A DNA stretch of 64,000 bases. It comes from Nonomuraea candida. Its GTDB lineage: Bacteria; Actinomycetota; Actinomycetes; Streptosporangiales; Streptosporangiaceae. The stretch is taken from contig NZ_JOAG01000043.1 of assembly GCF_000725485.1 (NCBI RefSeq), positions 1 through 64,000 on the forward strand, given 5' to 3'. The notes under the pieces are model-generated. The model had not been told where the DNA came from. It saw only the letters and a list, made by a program, of their open reading frames with translations, and made no database searches. This document shows, one piece after another, positions 16,289 to 25,295 of the stretch; the first letter of the stretch is position 1, and every line of letters begins with the position of its first letter. The translations under genes were made by a program, and so were the position numbers.

Positions 16289-17958
16289 CCGTCGACCCGC
16301 TGACCGCGGAGGTGCTCAGGAACGCCCTGGTCGTGGCGGCGGAGGAGGCGAGCATCGTGGTGGTGCGCTCGGCGTACTCGACGTTCATCGTCGAGGGCTC
16401 CGACGCCTCGGCCGCCGTGCTGGACGCCGGCGGCCGGCTGGTCGCCCAGTCCATGGCCACGACGCTGATGAACAGCATGGCGCTCAGGACCGCGCTCCCC
16501 GAGCTGCTCAAGGACTTCCCCCCGGAGACGATGCGCCCGGGCGAGGTGTACGCGCTCAACGACGCCTACCGGGGCGGCGTGCACACCAACGACCTGCTCG
16601 TCTACCGCCCGGTCTTCGTCGCGGGCACGCCGGCGTACTTCACCGCCACCATGATCCACGTCTCCGACCTGGGCGGCCTCTCGGCGGGCGGCATGGCCCC
16701 GCTGGCCACGGACATCTTCCTGGAGGGGCTGCGGCTCCCCCCGGTGCGCCTGGCCACGCGCGACGGCCTCGAACCGGCCGTGGCGGCGATCCTGCGGGCC
16801 AACAGCCGCACCCCGGACAAGGTCATGGGCGACGTGCGCGCCCTGGTGGCCGGCACCGCCGTGGCCGCCGCCCGGATCGAGTCGCTGCTCTCCCGGTACG
16901 GCGAGCACGGCCTGGCGCAGGGCGTCGCCGACTATCTGGACCACACCGAGGCCAGGACCCGCGCGGCGCTGGCGGAGCTGCCCGCGGGCCGCTACGAGGC
17001 GGCGTACCCGATCGACGACGACGGCGTCGACCCGGACCGGGAGCACTGGGTCCGGGTGGCCGTCACGCTCGGCGGCGAGGCGGCGGCGCTCGACTTCGCC
17101 GGCACGGACCCGCAGGTGCCCGCGGCGATCAACGCCTCGGCCTCGCAGTCGCTGGCCGCCGCCGTGTTCGCGATCCGCTGCTTCCTCGACCCGGCGATCC
17201 CCATGAACGACGGCTGCCTGCGCGCGATCGACGTGCGCCTGCCGGAGGGCTCCCTGCTCGACGCCCGCTCCCCGCACCCCTGCGGCGGCCGGTACGTGCC
17301 CATCTACGCCGCCATGGAGGCCGTCTTCCAGGCCATGTCGGACGCGGTGCCCGAGCGGGCCATCGCGGCGAGCGGCATCCTGCAGCCGTTCTCGATCGCG
17401 GCGGTGGGGGCGCCGTACTGGATCCACCTGTCGTACGACTTCGGCGGCGTGGGCGCGCGCCGGGGCCTGGACGGGCCGGACGCGACGGGCGTGCACTTCG
17501 GCATCGGCCGCAACTCGGTGCCGCAGGTGGAGCCGGTGGAGAGCCGCTGCCCGCTGATCGTGGAGTCGATCGAGACCATCCCGGACTCGGGCGGGCCGGG
17601 CCGGCACCGGGGCGGGCTGGGCTCGCGCACGGTCTACCGCTTCCTGGCCGACTGTCACGTCACCACGCGGGGCGACCGCCTGCGGCTGGCCCCGCCGGGC
17701 CGTGAGGGCGGGCTGCCGGGCCGGCTGGGCGGCTTCTACCGGCGCCGCCTGGACGGGACGGTGGAGCGGCTGGCCTCCAAGGTGAACAACGTGCGCTTCG
17801 CGGCCGGGGAGGCGTTCATCGTGGAGACGACCGGCGGGAGCGGGCTGGGCCCGCCGTCGGAGCGGGCCCGGGAGGCGGTGCTGGCCGACCTCGACGCCGG
17901 TCGCGTGTCACCGCGCGGCGCGGCGGAGGACTACGGGGTCAGCCCCGCAGACGCATGA
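16285..17958 (+). CDS. hyuB: Hydantoinase/oxoprolinase family protein, subunit B
   Basis: 557 residues with HyuB-family signatures: VVRSAYSTFIVEGSDASAAV near the start, LNDAYRGGVHTNDLLVYRP with metal-binding candidates, and MNDGCLRAIDVRLPEGSLLD. The C-terminal part has GGPGRHRGGLGSRTVYRF, conserved in oxoprolinase B chains. It partners subunit A by translational coupling. Its last 20 bases overlap the 3' end of the convergent Uma2 gene, so no terminator separates them. Cytoplasmic. Confidence 0.93.
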   Translation: MTVDPLTAEVLRNALVVAAEEASIVVVRSAYSTFIVEGSDASAAVLDAGGRLVAQSMATTLMNSMALRTALPELLKDFPPETMRPGEVYALNDAYRGGVHTNDLLVYRPVFVAGTPAYFTATMIHVSDLGGLSAGGMAPLATDIFLEGLRLPPVRLATRDGLEPAVAAILRANSRTPDKVMGDVRALVAGTAVAAARIESLLSRYGEHGLAQGVADYLDHTEARTRAALAELPAGRYEAAYPIDDDGVDPDREHWVRVAVTLGGEAAALDFAGTDPQVPAAINASASQSLAAAVFAIRCFLDPAIPMNDGCLRAIDVRLPEGSLLDARSPHPCGGRYVPIYAAMEAVFQAMSDAVPERAIAASGILQPFSIAAVGAPYWIHLSYDFGGVGARRGLDGPDATGVHFGIGRNSVPQVEPVESRCPLIVESIETIPDSGGPGRHRGGLGSRTVYRFLADCHVTTRGDRLRLAPPGREGGLPGRLGGFYRRRLDGTVERLASKVNNVRFAAGEAFIVETTGGSGLGPPSERAREAVLADLDAGRVSPRGAAEDYGVSPADA

Positions 17959-18514
17959 GGTCGCCCGGGTCGAAGGTCACCGGGAAGGGCGAGGCCAGAG
18001 AGACCGTGGTGCCCGCCTTGTGCGCCACGGGCCCCGCGTAGGAGTTGCCGCCGAGCTCGTAGACGTAGACCGTGGGCCCTTCCAGGGGCTCGATCCGCCA
18101 GTAGAAGGGGATGCCCGCCTCCGCGTATGCTCCGACCTTGGTGGCTCTGTCGTGGGTCTGGCTGCTCGGGCTGACCACCTCCACGGCGAGCAGCAGATCG
18201 CTGGGGGAATACCAGAGATCCACCGCTTCCGACACCTTCTCCGGCACGACGACGAGGTCGGGGATGTAGAGATTCTCGTCGCTCCGTCTGACGTTGACAG
18301 TGGTCAGGCACTCCAGGCCGGGCGGCGCCGCGTTCTGCAGGATGAGCAGCAGCCTCGTGATCACACGCTGGTGCCGGGGGGTGGGGGCAGGGCTCACGAG
18401 TAGGCTCCCGTTGAAGAGCTCGTAACGGTTCCCGTCCTCCGGGAACTTGAGCAGGTCCTGAACAGTGAAAGGCGGCACGCCCGGAAGGACTGTGCGCCTT
18501 GGTTCGATCGCCAT
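17939..18514 (-). CDS. Uma2 family (DUF820) restriction-endonuclease-like protein
   Basis: About 191 residues. The conserved core includes GNRYELFNGSLLVSPAPTPRH, the PD-(D/E)xK-like elements NLYIPDLVVVPE and LLLAVEVVSPSSQTHDRATK, and GIPFYWRIEP. Uma2 proteins have a nuclease fold, but their biological role is mostly unproven. The ATG at 18514 is preferred over the GTG at 18523 because AGGTGA lies five bases before it. The end overlaps hyuB. Confidence 0.9.
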   Translation of the reverse strand: MAIEPRRTVLPGVPPFTVQDLLKFPEDGNRYELFNGSLLVSPAPTPRHQRVITRLLLILQNAAPPGLECLTTVNVRRSDENLYIPDLVVVPEKVSEAVDLWYSPSDLLLAVEVVSPSSQTHDRATKVGAYAEAGIPFYWRIEPLEGPTVYVYELGGNSYAGPVAHKAGTTVSLASPFPVTFDPGDLMRLRG

Positions 18515-18577
18515 TGCGGTCACCTACTCAGTATCGGGAATCTCGCCCTCGCCCACATGCTACTTCCCCGGATTCCC

Positions 18578-19219
18578 TCACTTTGAGTGACGATGCCGCC
18601 ACGTTTCGGCCCCGCGCCGTACGGCGGTGTGCACGGCCCGGGCGATCCGCGCCCCCCACTCCGAGCGCGGCCCGCCGAAGACCTCCTGGGGCCCCTCCGC
18701 CGGCACGGCCACGCACACGGCGTCCGACGCCGTCCCCGTGCCCGCGAAGCCGGTCTCGACGAGCGCCTGCGTCTTCGCCTCCGTGACCGTCATCACCGTG
18801 TTGACCAGCGCCGCGTCCGTCATGGCCACGGGCGCGACGACGACGATGTTGACCGTGCCGACCCGCATGGGCGCCAGCTCGGGGTCCACGTGCCCCTCCG
18901 GCGCGGCGGCCCAGGTCGGCACCCGCAGCCCCACGGTCGCGTACGCCTCCACGCCCCCGTCGCGGGCCCGCACGTAGCGGTCGACGGAGGCCGCGGTCAT
19001 CATGCCGACCCCGTCCCCCCGATCGGGCCCGAGCGACACCAGGTGATCGACCGGGTCCATCCGCGAGTAGCCGGCCACCACCTGCGCGTTCAGCACCCAT
19101 TCCCGGGCCCCGATCCCGCCGCCCAGCATGGCGGAGGAGATCATCCGCCAGCCGGGCCCGAACTCCCACAGCAGCGCGCCGAGCCGGGTCCCCTCCTCCA
19201 CGCGGTAGGTGAGCTTCAC
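18578..19219 (-). CDS. cbiZ: Adenosylcobinamide amidohydrolase
   Basis: 213 residues of the CbiZ family, which cleaves the nucleotide loop from incomplete or foreign corrinoids to give cobyric acid for salvage. Diagnostic stretches are ISSAMLGGGIGAREWVLNAQ, VGMMTAASVD and NIVVVAPVAMTDAALVNTVM. The GTG start at 19219 overlaps the stop of the ATPase gene (GTGA). As last gene of a riboswitch-controlled importer operon it fits remodelling of scavenged corrinoids after uptake. The ending is basic and slightly extended. Confidence 0.93.
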   Translation of the reverse strand: MKLTYRVEEGTRLGALLWEFGPGWRMISSAMLGGGIGAREWVLNAQVVAGYSRMDPVDHLVSLGPDRGDGVGMMTAASVDRYVRARDGGVEAYATVGLRVPTWAAAPEGHVDPELAPMRVGTVNIVVVAPVAMTDAALVNTVMTVTEAKTQALVETGFAGTGTASDAVCVAVPAEGPQEVFGGPRSEWGARIARAVHTAVRRGAETWRHRHSK

Positions 19220-19989
19220 GGCCGCCCCCTCACCAGGTGCACCACGGGCCGGCCGTCCGGCCCGGGCTCGATCTTCACATGCGCGTCGAAGTGCCGGCCC
19301 ACGAGCTCCTCGGTCAGCACCCGGTCGGGCTCCCCGGAGGCGGCCGCGCGGCCCTCGGTGAGCAGCAGGAGGGCGTCGGCGTACAGGCCGGCGACGGTGA
19401 GGTCGTGCAGGGTGGTGAGGACGGTCAGGCCGTCGGTGCGCCGCAGCCGGTCCACCAGCTCCAGCACCTGCTGCTGGTGCCCGAGGTCCAGCGCGGTGGT
19501 GGGCTCGTCCAGCAGCAGCACCGGGGCCTCCTGGGCGAGCGCCCTGGCGAGCACCACGCGCTGCCGCTCCCCGCCGGACAGCTCCCCGACCCGCCGCCCG
19601 GCCAGCGCCGTGAGGTCGAGGCGGTCCAGCACGGACTCGGTCACCTCGCGGTCGCGCCTGCTCTCCCGCCCCAGATACGGGATGTACGGCGTGCGCCCCA
19701 ACAGCGCGTAGTCGAAGACCGTCATGTCGCGCGGCAGGGCGGGCGTCTGCGGCGCGTACGCCACCAGCCTGGCCCGCTCGCGCGGCTTGAGCGCCCCGGC
19801 CGGCCGGGAGCCGAACGCGACCTCCCCCCGGTGGGCGACCAGCCCCATGAGGGCCTTGAGCAGGGTGGACTTGCCGGCCCCGTTCGGCCCGATGACGGCC
19901 ACCCAGGAGCCGCGCGGCACCTCCAGGTCCACGCCGGTCAGGACCTCGCGCTCCCCGAGCCGCACCGACAGGCCACGCGCGCTGATCAC
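19216..19989 (-). CDS. btuD: Corrinoid ABC transporter ATP-binding protein
   Basis: About 257 residues. Walker A reads GPNGAGKST, signature LSGGERQRV, Walker B VLLLDEPTTALD, and the H-loop TTLHD. The sequence is of the FecE/BtuD type. The GTG start at 19989 overlaps the stop of the permease gene (GTGA). The operon with a binding protein, a permease and cbiZ under a B12 riboswitch assigns it to corrinoid rather than siderophore import. Confidence 0.93.
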   Translation of the reverse strand: MISARGLSVRLGEREVLTGVDLEVPRGSWVAVIGPNGAGKSTLLKALMGLVAHRGEVAFGSRPAGALKPRERARLVAYAPQTPALPRDMTVFDYALLGRTPYIPYLGRESRRDREVTESVLDRLDLTALAGRRVGELSGGERQRVVLARALAQEAPVLLLDEPTTALDLGHQQQVLELVDRLRRTDGLTVLTTLHDLTVAGLYADALLLLTEGRAAASGEPDRVLTEELVGRHFDAHVKIEPGPDGRPVVHLVRGRP

Positions 19990-21020
19990 AGGGCCGCCCT
20001 CCTGGTCATGCGGAGCACGAGCACGAAGAACGGCGCGCCCACGAACATCGTCACCACGCCGATCGGCAGCTCGGCCGGCGCGATCACGGTACGGGCCACC
20101 AGGTCGGCCAGCACCAGGAAGGCCGCCCCGCCGAGCATCGACAGCGGCAGCACGATCCGGTACGAGCCGCCCGCGATCCGCCGCACGACGTGCGGGACGA
20201 CGATGCCCACGAACCCGATCAGCCCGCTCACCGCCACCGCCGCCGCCGTGGCCAGCGAGGCGGCCAGCAGCACCAGGAACCGCACCCGGGAGGCCCGCAG
20301 CCCGAGGCTGGTGGCCTCCTCGTCGCCGACGGACAGCACGTCGAGCAGCCGCCCGTGCAGCAGGAGCAGCACGGAGGAGACGGCCGCGTACGGCAGCACC
20401 AGCCAGAACTGGTCCCAGCCGCCGCCGACGTCGCCGAGGATCCACGAGTAGATGCGCTGCAGCTCCTCGACCTTGAACTGCTGGACGAAGGTCTGGATGG
20501 CGGTCAGGAACGACGTGACCGCCACCCCCGCGAGCACGAGCGTGGCGGTGCCTCCGTCGCGCCCGGCGGTGTTGCCCAGCGTGTACGCCAGGAACACGCC
20601 CCCCACGGCTCCGACGAAGGCGGCCACCGGGACGCCGACCGCCATCGGGGGCAGCAGCACGATGGCCGCGGTCGCCGCCAGCCCGGCCCCGGCCGCGGCC
20701 CCGAGCAGGTAGGGGTCGGCGAGCGGGTTGCGGAACACGCCCTGGTACCCGGCGCCCGCCATGGCCAGCAGCCCGCCGACCACGGCGGCGACCAGCACGC
20801 GCGGCAGCCGCAGCTCGAACAGCAGCCCCTGCTCGACGGGGGCCAGCCCGGAGTCCACCTCGGTGAACGGCAGCCAGTCCGCGATCTGCAGCACGACCTG
20901 CCAGGGCGAGATGTCGGCGGCCCCGTCGAGCAGCCCGGCGATCATGCAGACGGCCAGCACGCCCAGGGCGCACACCACCCACAGGGGTCTGGCCCTGGAC
21001 GGGCCGGCCTGCGTCACCAC
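19986..21020 (-). CDS. btuC: Corrinoid ABC transporter permease
   Basis: 344 residues, FecCD/BtuC fold with about ten membrane helices. Family marks include FELRLPRVLVAAVVGGLLAM, GYQGVFRNPLADPYLLG and the cytoplasmic coupling region SGLIGFVGIVVPHVVRR. The GTG at 21020 (or 21017) immediately follows the binding-protein gene. It forms the membrane channel for the btuF/btuD partners. Confidence 0.93.
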   Translation of the reverse strand: MVTQAGPSRARPLWVVCALGVLAVCMIAGLLDGAADISPWQVVLQIADWLPFTEVDSGLAPVEQGLLFELRLPRVLVAAVVGGLLAMAGAGYQGVFRNPLADPYLLGAAAGAGLAATAAIVLLPPMAVGVPVAAFVGAVGGVFLAYTLGNTAGRDGGTATLVLAGVAVTSFLTAIQTFVQQFKVEELQRIYSWILGDVGGGWDQFWLVLPYAAVSSVLLLLHGRLLDVLSVGDEEATSLGLRASRVRFLVLLAASLATAAAVAVSGLIGFVGIVVPHVVRRIAGGSYRIVLPLSMLGGAAFLVLADLVARTVIAPAELPIGVVTMFVGAPFFVLVLRMTRRAAL

Positions 21021-21021
21021 G

Positions 21022-21981
21022 TCAGCTCGTGCCCGCCTTCGGCCCGGCCTCGGCGACGGCCGCGCCGATGGTCTCGGCGAGCTCGACGACGCGCGGCCCC
21101 CAGCGGGAGGCGATGTCGTCGTCGAGCTGGATCACCCGGTCGTTCTTGATCGCCGACAGGCCCTGCCAGCCCGGCCGCTTGGCCAGGGTGTCCTTGCTCT
21201 GCTGGCAGCACTTGACGTCGGCCAGGAAGATCAGGTCGGGGTCGGCCTGGGCGACGAACTCGGCCGACAGCTTGGGATAGCCGCCGGCGGCGTCGGGCGC
21301 CTTGTCGGCGATGTTGGTCAGGCCGAACATCGCGTAGATCTGGCCGATGAAGGTCTGGGACGTGGCGGCGTACGGCGTCGTGTCGAGCTCGTGGTAGTAG
21401 GTCAGCTCGCCGCCCTTGGGGGCCTTGGCGGCCAGCTCCTCCATGGCCGACTTCATGCCGGCGACGACCTCGTCGGCCCTGGCCTTGTTGCCGGTGGCGG
21501 CGCCCAGCTCGGCGATCTCCTCGTAGGCGTCGTCGAGCTTGGTGGCCGAGGGCTGGTGCAGCACGGGCACGTTGACCTTGCCCAGCTCCGTCACGATCTT
21601 GTCGATGTCGTCGGAGACGATGACCAGGTCGGGCTTCTGGGCGACGATGGCCTCGACGTTGGGCTTGAAGCCGGACAGGTCGGTCTTCGGGGCCTCGGGC
21701 GGGTGGTTCGACTGCTCGTCCACCGCGACGACCTGGGGGCCCGCCCCGATGGCGAACAGCGTCTCGGTGTGGGTGGCCGACAGCGAGACGATCCGCTGCG
21801 GCCTCTTGGCGATGGTGACCTTGCCGTTGGCGGCCTCGACGGTGACGGGGAAGTCACCGGCGGAGGCCGTCGTCGCGGTGGGGGCGGGGGCGGGGGAGGC
21901 TGTGGTGCCGGCCTGACCGCAACCGGTCAGGACGAGCGTTCCCAGCAGCGCGCCCGCGAAGGCCATGCGTACGGGCCTCAC
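21022..21981 (-). CDS. btuF: Corrinoid-binding lipoprotein of ABC transporter
   Basis: About 319 residues. A signal peptide ends in the lipobox LVLTGC, followed by a Ser/Pro/Ala linker and a type III periplasmic-binding fold (RIVSLSATHTETLFAIGAG, VDEQSNHPPEAPKTDLSGF). The GTG at 21981 is chosen because AAAGGAC lies just upstream and the signal peptide begins there; upstream in-frame codons belong to the leader. First gene of the operon, directly downstream of the riboswitch. Confidence 0.92.
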   Translation of the reverse strand: MRPVRMAFAGALLGTLVLTGCGQAGTTASPAPAPTATTASAGDFPVTVEAANGKVTIAKRPQRIVSLSATHTETLFAIGAGPQVVAVDEQSNHPPEAPKTDLSGFKPNVEAIVAQKPDLVIVSDDIDKIVTELGKVNVPVLHQPSATKLDDAYEEIAELGAATGNKARADEVVAGMKSAMEELAAKAPKGGELTYYHELDTTPYAATSQTFIGQIYAMFGLTNIADKAPDAAGGYPKLSAEFVAQADPDLIFLADVKCCQQSKDTLAKRPGWQGLSAIKNDRVIQLDDDIASRWGPRVVELAETIGAAVAEAGPKAGTS

Positions 21982-22044
21982 GAGAAGTCCTTTCACACTG
22001 TTCGGAACCGAGAGACCCGCGTCGTCGCGACGGATCACCCTTTT

Positions 22045-22165
22045 CCACGAGGGTTGATGACGTCGGCGCAGAGGCAGGCGACCTGGCTATGACAGTTGCG
22101 GGACAGCGCCGGACTCGCACCGGACTTCGCTGCGCTCTGCGCGTCGGACGTACGTTATCAATGCC
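22045..22165 (-). promoter_or_regulatory. Cobalamin riboswitch
   Basis: Read on the minus strand, the leader holds GGTGCGAGTCCGGCGCTGTC, then CCCGCAACTGTC, then the B12 box AGCCAGGTCGCCTGCC (complement of 22073-22088). The aptamer is closed by a perfect 8-bp helix, GCGCAGAG with CTCTGCGC (22135-22142 with 22066-22073). A hairpin ATCAACCCT/AGGGTGAT at 22034-22058 follows and may be part of the expression platform. It controls btuF-btuC-btuD-cbiZ; B12 binding would be expected to lower expression. Confidence 0.95.
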
Positions 22166-22213
22166 GTCGAAGTGCCCCTCGTCAAGGGCCGGGTTGCGCG
22201 GCGTACCGCCCGC

Positions 22214-23407
22214 TCACCATTCCACCGGCAGGCAGGTCAGGCCGCGGCCGACGATGGACCTGCGGTAGGAGAGCGCCTGCCCGGGCACGAGCCGCAGGCC
22301 GGGCAGCCGCCGGCAGAGCACCTCCAGCGCGGTGCGCAGTTGCAGCCGCCCGAGCGCGGCCCCGACGCAGAAGTGGATGCCGTGGCCGAAGACCAGGTGC
22401 TCGGCGGCGTTCGGCCGGTCGATCAGGAACCGCTCGGGGCCGGGGAAGACGCTCTCGTCGTGGCCGGCCGAGTCGGTGGACAGCAGGACGAGCGAGCCGG
22501 CCGGGATGGTCACGCCGTGCAGGGTGACGTCGGCGGCGGCGTACCTGAACGAGCCCAGCGAGGCCCCGTCGATGCGCATGCACTCCTCGGAGGCGTTCGC
22601 GATCCGCTCGGGCGGCACCGGCCAGCAGCCCTCGCGCAACAGCCGCAGGACGGTGTTGCCGAGCTGGTTGGGCACGGTGTCGTTGCCGCCGAGCAGGATC
22701 GTGGAGATCAGCTCCACCACCTCGCGGTGCGTCAGCTCCGTGCCGATGAGCGAGGTCATCAGGGAGGTGAAGTCGTCGCGGGGATCCTTGGCGCGCGCGG
22801 CGACCAGGCGGTCCACGTAGTCGAGGTAGTCCAGGAAGCCGCCGGCCAGTTCGAGCTGGCGGTGCGGCGGCTGCGGCGACAGGAAGAGCTGGAACCAGTC
22901 CTTGACGCGGGACCGGACGAACGCCTCGTCCGCCTCGGGCACGCCGATGAAGCGGGCGGTGAGCTTGATCGACGGCTCGTGCCCGAGGTCGGCGACGAAG
23001 TCGGCCCGCCCGCGCGGGGCCACCCGGTCGAGGAGGTCCTCGTTGAGCCGCCGGAACTCCTGCTCCATGGCCGCGACCGCGCGCGGCGTGAACGCCTTCG
23101 ACACCGACCTGCGCAGCCGGGTGTGGTCGGGCGGGTCCACGTTGGCCACGAAGCTGGACAGGAACGAGCCGTGCTCGCCCAGCTTCTCCCTGGTCTCGCC
23201 GGTGAGGCTGCGCGAGATCGTCAGCGAGCCCTCGGAGGAGAAGCGGCGCGGGTCGCCGTACGCGGCGCGCACGTCGGCGTGGCGGGTCAGCACGTACGCG
23301 CCGAGGTGCGCGCTCCTGAACACCGGCGCCTCCCGGCGCAGCCGTGCCAGGAACGCGTAGGGGGCGGCGACGTGCCAGTCCGCGGTGACGTCGAAGTCCT
23401 CGATCAT
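22214..23407 (-). CDS. Cytochrome P450
   Basis: About 397 residues, the usual size of a soluble bacterial P450. The heme-binding loop is FGHGIHFCVGAALGRLQL, with the thiolate cysteine at about 347. The I-helix oxygen-activation region reads TILLGGNDTVPNQLGNT, with threonine present but Asn-Asp in place of the common Glu/Asp-Thr pair. An EExxR-like ASEECMRIDG and the PPDHTRLRR segment near residue 95 are also seen. The ATG overlaps the stop of the upstream hydrolase gene (ATGA). It is third in an operon with a dioxygenase and a hydrolase, indicating a shared oxidative pathway. Redox partners are not encoded nearby. Confidence 0.94.
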   Translation of the reverse strand: MIEDFDVTADWHVAAPYAFLARLRREAPVFRSAHLGAYVLTRHADVRAAYGDPRRFSSEGSLTISRSLTGETREKLGEHGSFLSSFVANVDPPDHTRLRRSVSKAFTPRAVAAMEQEFRRLNEDLLDRVAPRGRADFVADLGHEPSIKLTARFIGVPEADEAFVRSRVKDWFQLFLSPQPPHRQLELAGGFLDYLDYVDRLVAARAKDPRDDFTSLMTSLIGTELTHREVVELISTILLGGNDTVPNQLGNTVLRLLREGCWPVPPERIANASEECMRIDGASLGSFRYAAADVTLHGVTIPAGSLVLLSTDSAGHDESVFPGPERFLIDRPNAAEHLVFGHGIHFCVGAALGRLQLRTALEVLCRRLPGLRLVPGQALSYRRSIVGRGLTCLPVEW

Positions 23408-24360
23408 GCGAAGATCCTCCGCGGGTTGCCGGCGAGCATCTGGTGGATCTGGTCGTCCGTGACGCCCCGGGCGCGCAGCGCGGGCAGCACGTCGCGGGAG
23501 ATGTGCAGCAGGTGGTAGTTCGGATGCCTGCGCCGTACCACCTCGGCGTCGAACCGGTCGTTGAAGCAGTACGAGTCGTGGCCCAGCACCATCCGCCCGG
23601 CGTGCCCGCGCTCGCACATCTCGGCCACGACCGCGACCCGGGCCTCGAACGGGCTGATCGTCTCGATGCCGAAGCGGTCCATGCCCAGGTACGACCCGTT
23701 GGCGACCAGCTCCTCCAGGTAGGCCAGGTCGGTCGAGTCGCCGGCGTGCCCGATGACCACCCGGCCCAGGTCCACGCCCAGCGAGGCAAGCAGCTTCTGC
23801 TGCTCCAGCCCGCCCCTGGAGGCGCTGTGGGAGTGGGTGGTGATCGGCGCGCCGGTGGCCAGGTGCGCCTCGGCGACGGCCCGGAACACCCGCTCGCACC
23901 CCTTGGTGAGGCCGAGGTGGTCGGAGGCGCACTTGAGCATGGCGGCCTTGACGCCGGTGCGCCCGATGCCCTCGGTGAGGTCCCGGACGAAGAACTCGGC
24001 CAGCCGGTCGGGCCCGCCGAACAACGACCCCGGCCCCCGGTTGCCGAAGTACGGGGGCAGCGCGTCGTAGGTGTAGAGCCCGGTGGCGGCCACGATGTTC
24101 ACGGCGGTCAGCTCGGCCACCCGCTGCACGGCCGGGACGTACCTGCCCAGCCCCACCACGGTCAGGTCCACGATGGTGTCCACGCCCGCGGCCTTGAGCG
24201 CGTCCAGCTTGCCCGCCGCCTCGCGGGCCCGCGTCTCCAGGTCCCACCCCTCGGGCAGGTCCGGCCAGTTCCACAGGATCTCCGGGCTCAGCCCGAAGAC
24301 GTGCTCGTGCATGAGCGTCGCCCCGAGGTCGGCGACCGGGCCTCTCACGGTCTCAGGCAC
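23404..24360 (-). CDS. Phosphotriesterase-family metal-dependent hydrolase
   Basis: About 318 residues, amidohydrolase TIM barrel. All metal ligands are present: H-x-H in LMHEHVFGL, the carbamylated-lysine candidate in AAMLKCASDHLG, histidines in PITTHSHSAS and VVIGHAGDST, and the aspartate in VLGHDSYCF. Such enzymes mostly open lactones or cleave esters. The GTG start at 24360 follows GAGAGG and lies inside the end of the dioxygenase gene (16-base overlap). The operon context with PhyH and P450 suggests hydrolysis of an oxidised intermediate (inference). Confidence 0.9.
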   Translation of the reverse strand: MPETVRGPVADLGATLMHEHVFGLSPEILWNWPDLPEGWDLETRAREAAGKLDALKAAGVDTIVDLTVVGLGRYVPAVQRVAELTAVNIVAATGLYTYDALPPYFGNRGPGSLFGGPDRLAEFFVRDLTEGIGRTGVKAAMLKCASDHLGLTKGCERVFRAVAEAHLATGAPITTHSHSASRGGLEQQKLLASLGVDLGRVVIGHAGDSTDLAYLEELVANGSYLGMDRFGIETISPFEARVAVVAEMCERGHAGRMVLGHDSYCFNDRFDAEVVRRRHPNYHLLHISRDVLPALRARGVTDDQIHQMLAGNPRRIFA

Positions 24361-25112
24361 GGGAACCTCTCGTGCTCGAACGGCCGGTTGATCTGGAGCC
24401 CGAGCCCGTCGGTCTGCTGGTAGGGCAGGCCGGTGTAGAGGGCGTCGGCGTCGAAGTAGGTCACGGTGAAGGACAGGCGGGGGCGGTCGCGGCGGTTGGC
24501 GGGCGCCCCGTGCACGGTCAGGGCGTGGTGCACGGTCGCGTCGCCGGCCCTGAGGTCGAGCGGCGGCGACAGCTCCAGCTCCTTCAGCCACGGGTGCTGG
24601 GTGAGCTGGTCGTCGCCGGGGCGGGTGAAGCTGCGGCCGAGCAGGCCGTACCGGTGGGAGCCGTCGTAGAAGCGCAGCGAGCCCATGTCGGCGGGCACGT
24701 CGGCCAGGGCCAGCCAGACGGTGAGCATGGCCGAGCGGTCCATCGGCATCCACGGGAAGTCCTGGTGGAACTCGGTGGCGCCGTGCTCGCCCGCCTCCTT
24801 GACCAGCAGGTTCGTCACCTGCACGCGCACGGCCCGGACGCCGCGCAGCAGCCGCACGGCGCCCTGGCCCATGGCGGGACTCAGGGCCAGGGCGCCGAAC
24901 AGCTCGTCCGCCGCCGCGATGTCCCTCGACTGGCCGAACGCCTCGTCCACCAGCGTCCGCCGGCTCTTCGAGCGCTCGCGCAGGTAGCCGGCGGCTCGCT
25001 CGCGCAGCTCGGCCGCGACATCCGGCGGGACCAGCCGGCCCAGCCGCACCCATCCGTGCTCGATGAAGAAGGCGGCCTCGTCGTCGGTCACCTGGCGCAC
25101 CGGGATCTCCAT
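24345..25112 (-). CDS. Phytanoyl-CoA dioxygenase (PhyH) family protein
   Basis: 255 residues of the Fe(II)/2-oxoglutarate-dependent PhyH family. Iron ligands are H and D in TEFHQDFPW and the distal H in ALTVHGAPANRRDRPRLSFT; the arginine there can bind 2-oxoglutarate. DGSHRYG is a further family motif. First gene of the operon phyH-hydrolase-P450, with a CAAG-box 23 bases before its ATG. The substrate is unknown; members hydroxylate acyl-CoAs, natural products or small metabolites. Confidence 0.92.
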   Translation of the reverse strand: MEIPVRQVTDDEAAFFIEHGWVRLGRLVPPDVAAELRERAAGYLRERSKSRRTLVDEAFGQSRDIAAADELFGALALSPAMGQGAVRLLRGVRAVRVQVTNLLVKEAGEHGATEFHQDFPWMPMDRSAMLTVWLALADVPADMGSLRFYDGSHRYGLLGRSFTRPGDDQLTQHPWLKELELSPPLDLRAGDATVHHALTVHGAPANRRDRPRLSFTVTYFDADALYTGLPYQQTDGLGLQINRPFEHERFPCLRP

Positions 25113-25133
25113 GCTGCACAGTCTCGCACCTAA

Positions 25134-25147
25134 AGCAAGCGCTTGGT
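25134..25147. promoter_or_regulatory. CAAG-box operator before the phyH operon
   Basis: AGCAAGCGCTTGGT fits AnCAAGnnCTTGnT exactly, with the palindrome CAAGCGCTTG at 25136-25145. It lies in the 183-bp gap between the divergent phyH and LLM genes, close to phyH. The spacing fits a repressor site overlapping the transcription start. Confidence 0.72.
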
Positions 25148-25270
25148 AAGACCCGAACCCGCCCGTCCCGGACCTCCTCGGCGAAGCGGCGGACAGCGCC
25201 GCCGCCGGGCACGTACCGTGGTCACCTGGCTCCCCTCCGAGGCGAAAGTCGCCGGCGGGTTATCATCCCG

Positions 25271-25284
25271 AGCAAGCACTTGGT
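25271..25284. promoter_or_regulatory. CAAG-box operator before the LLM oxidoreductase gene
   Basis: AGCAAGCACTTGGT, again an exact match to AnCAAGnnCTTGnT (core 25273-25282). It ends two bases before the GGGAGG ribosome site of the LLM gene. Together with the copy at 25134 it lets one regulator control both divergent units. Confidence 0.72.
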
Positions 25285-25295
25285 GGGAGGCGAGC

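Noticed and set aside
18528..19169. Alternative minus-strand frame overlapping cbiZ
   Set aside because: Arg/Gly-rich shadow. The cbiZ frame has clear family signatures and coupled start.
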